From Corallococcus sp. AS-1-6 (GTDB lineage: Bacteria > Myxococcota > Myxococcia > Myxococcales > Myxococcaceae): 64,000 nt of DNA. The DNA lies in assembly GCF_020037015.1 (NCBI RefSeq), contig NZ_JAIQDE010000025.1, positions 1 through 64,000 on the forward strand, written 5' to 3'. A program made the translations under genes and the position numbers. The notes below the pieces were generated by a model. The model searched no databases and was not told where the DNA came from. It saw only the letters and a program-made list of their open reading frames with translations. This document shows, piece after piece, positions 59,665 through 64,000 of this stretch. Every line of letters begins with the position of its first letter. Positions within the stretch are counted from its first letter, which is position 1.

Positions 59665-61830
59665 ATGGCGAAGCGCGCCGCCGCCAAAGGCACCCCCCAG
59701 AAGGCCGTGGACCGGGACGTCGTCCCCCCGGGCACGGAGGTGCCGGACAGCGACCTGTTCTTCAACCGGGAGCTGTCGTGGCTGGCCTTCAACGACCGGG
59801 TGCTGCAGTTGTCCGAGTCGCCGGAGGTGCCGCTGATGGAGCGGCTGAAGTTCATCTCCATCTACGCGCGCAACCTGGACGAGTTCTTCATGATCCGCGT
59901 GGCGCGGCTGCACGAGCAGATCGCCGCGCGCGTGGGCCGCCTGGTGCCGGACGGCGCGTCCCCGGGCGACACGCTGGACAAGCTGCACACGGGCATCCTG
60001 GAGCAGGGCCGGCGCCACGCGGACTGCTTCGAGAAGGTCCTGCGCCCCGCGCTGGCGGAGAAGGGCCTGCGCATCCTGTCCATGAAGGAGCTGGACGCGG
60101 ACCAGCGCGCGCAGGTGGAGCAGCGCTTCCGCGAGCAGATCTTCCCCGTGCTCACGCCGCTGGCCATCGGGCTGGGGCGGCACTTCCCGTACATCTCCAA
60201 CCTGTCCCTGAGCCTCGCGGTGCTCCTGCGCGACCCGGTGGCGGAGGAGGAGAGCGTGGCGCGGGTGAAGGTGCCCAAGGAGATATTGCCCCGCTTCGTG
60301 CCGCTCAAGGGGGGCGCGCTCTTCGTGCCGCTGGAGGAGATCATCGCGCAGCACCTGGGGGACCTGTTCCCCGGGATGGAGGTCCTCAACTGGAGCCTGT
60401 TCCGCGTCACGCGCGACGCGGACTACACCGTGTCCGAGGACGCGGAGGACCTGCTCAAGGCGGTGGAGACGGAGCTCAGCCAGCGCCGCTTCGGGGACGT
60501 CATCCGCCTGGAAATCCAGGCGGGGATGAACGCGAAGCTGCTGGAGCCGCTGGTGGAGGCGCTGACGCTGGAGCCGCGGCAGGTGTACGAGGAGCACGGC
60601 CTCTTGGACCTGGCGGACGTGATGTCGCTGGCGATGACGCCGGGCTTCTCCGAGCAGCGCGACCCGCCGTGGACGCCGGTGACGCAGGCGCGGCTGCGCA
60701 CGGACACCGACTCCCCGGACGGCGGGGGCACGGTGATGTCCGCCATGCGCCGGGGCGACCTCTTGGTGCACCACCCCTACGAGTCCTTCGCCTCCTCCGT
60801 GGAGCGCTTCGTGAGCGAGGCGGTGGAGGACCCGGACGTGCTGGCGCTGAAGCAGACGGTGTACCGCACCTCGGACAGCTCCCCGCTGGTGCCCGCGCTC
60901 ATCCGCGCGACGGAGCACGGCAAGCAGGCGGTGTGCATGGTGGAGCTGAAGGCGAGATTCGACGAGCGCACCAACATCCGCTGGGCGAACGCGCTGGAAG
61001 AGGCGGGCGTGCACGTCGTGTATGGGATTCCCAGCCTGAAGACGCACGCGAAGGCCATCCTCATCGTGCGGCGCGAGGGCGAGCGGGTGCGGCACTACGT
61101 GCACATCGGCACGGGCAACTACAACCCGAAGACGGCGCGGCTCTACACGGACCTGGGGCTGTTCACCACGGACCCGGACATCGGCGCGGACGTGGCGGAC
61201 GTCTTCAACTTCCTCACCGGCTTCGGCCGGCCGCGCTCGTTCCGCAAGCTGCTGGTGGCGCCGCTCACCATGCGCGAGGGGCTGCTGGAGGAGATCAAGA
61301 AGACCCAGGCGGCGCACACGCCGGAGACGCCCGCGCGCATCCTGATGAAGATGAACGCGCTGGTGGACCCCGGCATCATCCGCGCGCTCTACGACGCGTC
61401 CCGCGCGGGCGTGCGCGTGGACCTCAACGTGCGCGGCATCTGCTGCCTGAGGCCGGGCGTGCCGGGCGTGTCGGAGCACATCCGGGTGGTGTCCAACCTG
61501 GGCCGCTTCCTGGAGCACCCGCGCATCTACGCCTTCGAGCGGGGCGCGACGTCGCGGTGCTACATCGGGTCCGCGGACATGATGCCGCGCAACCTGGACC
61601 ACCGCGTGGAGATACTGGCGCCGGTGGAGGACCCCACCCTGGCCGCGCAGGTGAAGGACGTGGTGGAGCGCTGCATGGTGGACACCAGCGGCGCGTGGGA
61701 GCTGGGCTCGGACGGCACGTGGCGGCGGCGCACCGCCGCCACGCCCCAGGACAAGCGCTCCGCCCAGGGGGAGCTCATGGAGCGCGCCATCCGCATGGTG
61801 CATGTGCAGAGCGGGCGCCCCGTGGGCTGA
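59665..61830 (+). CDS. ppk1: Polyphosphate kinase 1
   Basis: A 721-residue enzyme that makes polyphosphate from ATP and the reverse. N domain starts FFNRELSWLAFNDRVLQLSE, followed by SIYARNLDEFFMIRVARL. The first catalytic His lies in RHYVHIGTGNYNPKTA (about 478) and the second in MMPRNLDHRVEIL (about 640). The RGICCLRPGVPGVSE block is also typical. CGGAGGAG lies before the ATG. Polyphosphate supports stress survival and development in myxobacteria. No ppx or ppk2 is adjacent. Confidence 0.95.
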   Translation: MAKRAAAKGTPQKAVDRDVVPPGTEVPDSDLFFNRELSWLAFNDRVLQLSESPEVPLMERLKFISIYARNLDEFFMIRVARLHEQIAARVGRLVPDGASPGDTLDKLHTGILEQGRRHADCFEKVLRPALAEKGLRILSMKELDADQRAQVEQRFREQIFPVLTPLAIGLGRHFPYISNLSLSLAVLLRDPVAEEESVARVKVPKEILPRFVPLKGGALFVPLEEIIAQHLGDLFPGMEVLNWSLFRVTRDADYTVSEDAEDLLKAVETELSQRRFGDVIRLEIQAGMNAKLLEPLVEALTLEPRQVYEEHGLLDLADVMSLAMTPGFSEQRDPPWTPVTQARLRTDTDSPDGGGTVMSAMRRGDLLVHHPYESFASSVERFVSEAVEDPDVLALKQTVYRTSDSSPLVPALIRATEHGKQAVCMVELKARFDERTNIRWANALEEAGVHVVYGIPSLKTHAKAILIVRREGERVRHYVHIGTGNYNPKTARLYTDLGLFTTDPDIGADVADVFNFLTGFGRPRSFRKLLVAPLTMREGLLEEIKKTQAAHTPETPARILMKMNALVDPGIIRALYDASRAGVRVDLNVRGICCLRPGVPGVSEHIRVVSNLGRFLEHPRIYAFERGATSRCYIGSADMMPRNLDHRVEILAPVEDPTLAAQVKDVVERCMVDTSGAWELGSDGTWRRRTAATPQDKRSAQGELMERAIRMVHVQSGRPVG

Positions 61831-61858
61831 GGCCCCCCGAGGCTCCCACCGGAACTCT

Positions 61859-63001
61859 TCAGCCCCGCTCGCCCAGGGCGCTGCGCGCGGCGTCCTCGCG
61901 GCGGTGGGCCTCCACCTCCGGGACCTCCTCCCAGCGGATCCACCCGGCGCGCGCCGCGTGCCGCGCGGCGGCCACGGTGTCGTCCACGACGACCAGCTCA
62001 CTGCCCGCGTCCTGGATGTCCTTCGCGATGGCGGCCATCTCCTCGCCGCGCTTGGAGCGCCCCGGCACGTTGCGGATGTAGACGCAGCGGATGCGGCCCG
62101 GGTACTCGCGCACGATGGTGCGGTAGTGCTCCGCGTCCTCCTGGCCGCTGTCCCCAATCAGCACGAAGGGCAGGTGCGCCAGCGTCTCCAGCACGCCGCG
62201 GATCTTGTCCAGCTTGTGCCCGTGTCCCCCGCCCGGCGCGAAGCCGTGCCGCGACAGGCCCCAGTCGCGCAACAGCAGCGGGCCAATGGGGATGCGGTGG
62301 ATGGCGAGGAACTCGTCCAGGTGCTCGTAGAGGTTCCACGGGCTGCTGGACACGTAGAAGATGGGGTTGTCCGCCCCGCCGCTCGCGCCCGCCTGGAGCG
62401 CCGCGTAGAACGCGTCCACGCCCGGGAAGGGCAGCCGCACGCGGTGCTCCGTGAGGAACAGCGCCCACGCGCGCTTGAGCGGATCCGTCACCCCCGTGGC
62501 GATGACCGTGTCGTCGATGTCGCTGATGACGCCCAGCTCCGCGCTCGTGCCCGCCACCCGCACCGGCGCGGACACGCGCGGCACGCCCTCCGCCTCCGGG
62601 GACAGCAGCTCCAGCTCCACCATGTGCCAGCCGGAGCGCACGCCTTCAGGGGGCGGCACCCACAGCTCCAGGAAGCCCTCCTCGTCCGTCACGCCCTCCC
62701 AGCGCTTGTCCCCCCAGCGCACCGCCACGTGCGCGCTGGAGATTTCGCGCGTCATGTAGCGCTTGTAGGAGGCCACGGCGCTGCTCCACAGCGTGTGGCG
62801 CTGGCGCTGGGGCGTCACCTTGCGCTCCTCCAGCACGCGCGCCTTGATGACCACGCGCTCCGGGGTTCCGTAGCCCCGGTACGGCAGGATGCGCAGCGGC
62901 GGGGCGATGCCCAACCCCTTGCGCACGCGGCGGCTCAGCACGTCGTAGTGGGCATCCGCCTTGACGGCGAAGCGGAACAGCAGCGGGTACAGGTCGGGCA
63001 T
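61859..63001 (-). CDS. App1-type phosphatase (DUF2183)
   Basis: A 380-residue protein with an N-terminal beta-domain (about 30-150) and a C-terminal HAD-like App1 catalytic domain: GVISDIDDTVIATGV (DxDxT nucleophile, about residue 160), IFYVSSSPWNLYEHLDEFLA, LDKIRGVLETL and FVLIGDSGQEDAEHYRTIVR. Yeast App1 is a phosphatidate phosphatase; bacterial members are uncharacterised. It follows the GH15 gene by 31 bp and is probably cotranscribed with it. No membrane helix. Confidence 0.85.
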   Translation of the reverse strand: MPDLYPLLFRFAVKADAHYDVLSRRVRKGLGIAPPLRILPYRGYGTPERVVIKARVLEERKVTPQRQRHTLWSSAVASYKRYMTREISSAHVAVRWGDKRWEGVTDEEGFLELWVPPPEGVRSGWHMVELELLSPEAEGVPRVSAPVRVAGTSAELGVISDIDDTVIATGVTDPLKRAWALFLTEHRVRLPFPGVDAFYAALQAGASGGADNPIFYVSSSPWNLYEHLDEFLAIHRIPIGPLLLRDWGLSRHGFAPGGGHGHKLDKIRGVLETLAHLPFVLIGDSGQEDAEHYRTIVREYPGRIRCVYIRNVPGRSKRGEEMAAIAKDIQDAGSELVVVDDTVAAARHAARAGWIRWEEVPEVEAHRREDAARSALGERG

Positions 63002-63032
63002 GGCGGGTGCGCGCGAGTCTACCGTCCCCCCG

Positions 63033-64000
63033 TCAATCGTGGCGGCCCAACGTCCGGTCCAGGTTGTACGCGGCGCTGATGAGCGACAGGTGCGTGAGCG
63101 CCTGCGGGAAGTTGCCCATCGCCTCGCCGGACATGCCCGTCTGCTCCGCGTACAGCCCCACGTGGTTCGCGTAGCCCTGCATCCGCTCGAAGATGAGCCG
63201 CGCCTCGTCCAGCAGGTCCGGCCGCACGGTGCTCGCGCGCGTCATCGCCTCCACCAGCCAGAAGCTGCACAGGTTGAAGGTGCCTTCGCTGCCCTCAATC
63301 CCATCCAGCTTCTCGTCCGCCTCGTAGCGGAACACCAGGCCGTCCGACGTGAGGCCCCCCTCCTTCGGCGCCTTGCGGATGACGTCCAGCGTGGAGAGCA
63401 TCCGCGGATCCACCGGGGACAGGAAGAACACCAGCGGCATCAGGAGGTTCGCCGCGTCCAGCGCCTCGTGCCCGTAGGCCTGGATGAAGGCGCCCTTCTT
63501 CTGGCACCAGCCCTTCTCCATGATCTCCTCGAAGATGGCGTCGCGCGTCTTCAGCCACTTGGCCCGGTCCGCCGGCAGGCTGCGCTTGTCCGCCAGCCGG
63601 ATGGCCCGGTCCACCGCCACCCAGCACATCAGCTTCGAATACACGAAGTGCCGGCGCGAGCCGCGGATCTCCCAGATGCCCTCGTCCTCGGTGTGCCAAT
63701 GGTCGCAGACCCAGTCCACCAGCCGCCGCAGGTGCCTCCAGAAGTCATACGAGATGGGCGCGGCGTACTTGTTGGACAGGTACACGGAGTCCATCAGCTC
63801 CCCGTAGATGTCCAACTGGAGCTGGTGCGCCGCCGCGTTGCCGATGCGCACCGGCCGCGCGCCGCCGTAGCCGCGCAGGTGCTGGAGCTCCTCCTCCTTG
63901 GGCACCGGGCTGCCGTCCAGGCGGAACATCAGGGGCAGCGGCCCGTCCCCGTTCTCCGCGCAGCGCTTCTCCACCCAGCGCATGAACGCGGCGGCCTCCT
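63033..64000 (-). CDS. GH15 glucoamylase/trehalase-like hydrolase (partial, right edge)
   Basis: Only the C-terminal 322 residues lie in the window; the gene continues past 64000. GH15 features: [70 protein letters not shown] and [20 protein letters not shown], which contains the likely catalytic Glu. Close relatives are acid trehalases or glucoamylases; the TEDEGIWE form is common in bacterial trehalases. It probably forms an operon with the App1-type phosphatase. Confidence 0.85.
   Translation of the reverse strand, partial: EAAAFMRWVEKRCAENGDGPLPLMFRLDGSPVPKEEELQHLRGYGGARPVRIGNAAAHQLQLDIYGELMDSVYLSNKYAAPISYDFWRHLRRLVDWVCDHWHTEDEGIWEIRGSRRHFVYSKLMCWVAVDRAIRLADKRSLPADRAKWLKTRDAIFEEIMEKGWCQKKGAFIQAYGHEALDAANLLMPLVFFLSPVDPRMLSTLDVIRKAPKEGGLTSDGLVFRYEADEKLDGIEGSEGTFNLCSFWLVEAMTRASTVRPDLLDEARLIFERMQGYANHVGLYAEQTGMSGEAMGNFPQALTHLSLISAAYNLDRTLGRHD

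Overview
This window is about 64 kb of very GC-rich chromosomal DNA with strong G/C preference at third codon positions. It most resembles a myxobacterium of the Myxococcus/Corallococcus group. The reasons are many secreted lipoproteins with 'PDAG'-type linkers, a MYXO-CTERM-like C-terminus (17888-19855), a coiled-coil plus PilZ protein of a myxobacterial type (47237-48169), large PAS/GAF hybrid kinases, and lipoprotein toxin/immunity-like pairs (44400-45289, perhaps 37132-38018). No tRNA, rRNA, CRISPR array, IS element or prophage is visible. Three tandem sigma-70-like promoters at the left edge point leftward out of the window and suggest a highly expressed operon, possibly rrn, just outside.

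Layout. 1-480: non-coding tandem promoter region and a terminator. 481-7490: secreted SGNH hydrolase, a CLC antiporter of the fluoride-type clade, a decayed peptidase-like pseudogene, a CapA-like protein coupled to a methyltransferase, and a secreted golvesin-domain protein with a nested operator-like element. 7661-12347: a four-gene operon (mmsA-like dehydrogenase, URC1, URC4, uracil phosphoribosyltransferase) that fits the URC uracil-degradation route. 12522-17653: small helical protein, a PilZ-acyltransferase fusion overlapping a heme-oxygenase-like enzyme, a ligase-less Pnkp-like kinase-phosphatase, and a GNAT enzyme. 17888-25674: MYXO-CTERM DUF4091-type protein, DUF7919-like protein, phospholipase D lipoprotein, membrane and small Cys peptides, and two MacB/FtsX-like permeases with no ATPase. 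25827-29939: tandem duplicated FG-GAP plus lysyl-oxidase lipoproteins. 30175-41452: DHA2 drug efflux pump, M28 peptidase, hybrid histidine kinase, a Cys-rich lipoprotein and partner of less GC-rich composition, and a large TolB/amidohydrolase protein. 41613-47172: two coupled hotdog thioesterases, a lone pilus-secretin N-domain protein, a TPR protein, a SitA/SitI-like nuclease toxin and DUF2019 immunity pair, a Cys/His-rich secreted peptide and RtcB RNA ligase. 47237-57583: PilZ protein, secreted metallophosphatase, cupin, metallo-beta-lactamase-fold hydrolase, membrane histidine kinase, a lipoprotein with eight 48-residue Cys repeats, and an Ala/Lys-rich helical protein. 57734-64000: trigger-factor-like chaperone without a ribosome-binding domain, a membrane-anchored small protein, polyphosphate kinase, App1-type phosphatase and a partial GH15 hydrolase.

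How the genes fit together. The clearest metabolic unit is the uracil catabolic operon. The most unusual pair is the PilZ-acyltransferase plus HDO-like enzyme, which could be a c-di-GMP-controlled biosynthetic step (inference). RtcB and the Pnkp-like enzyme both act on broken nucleic-acid ends but are 30 kb apart. All functional calls are made by eye from motifs and remembered family features; no database search was run.
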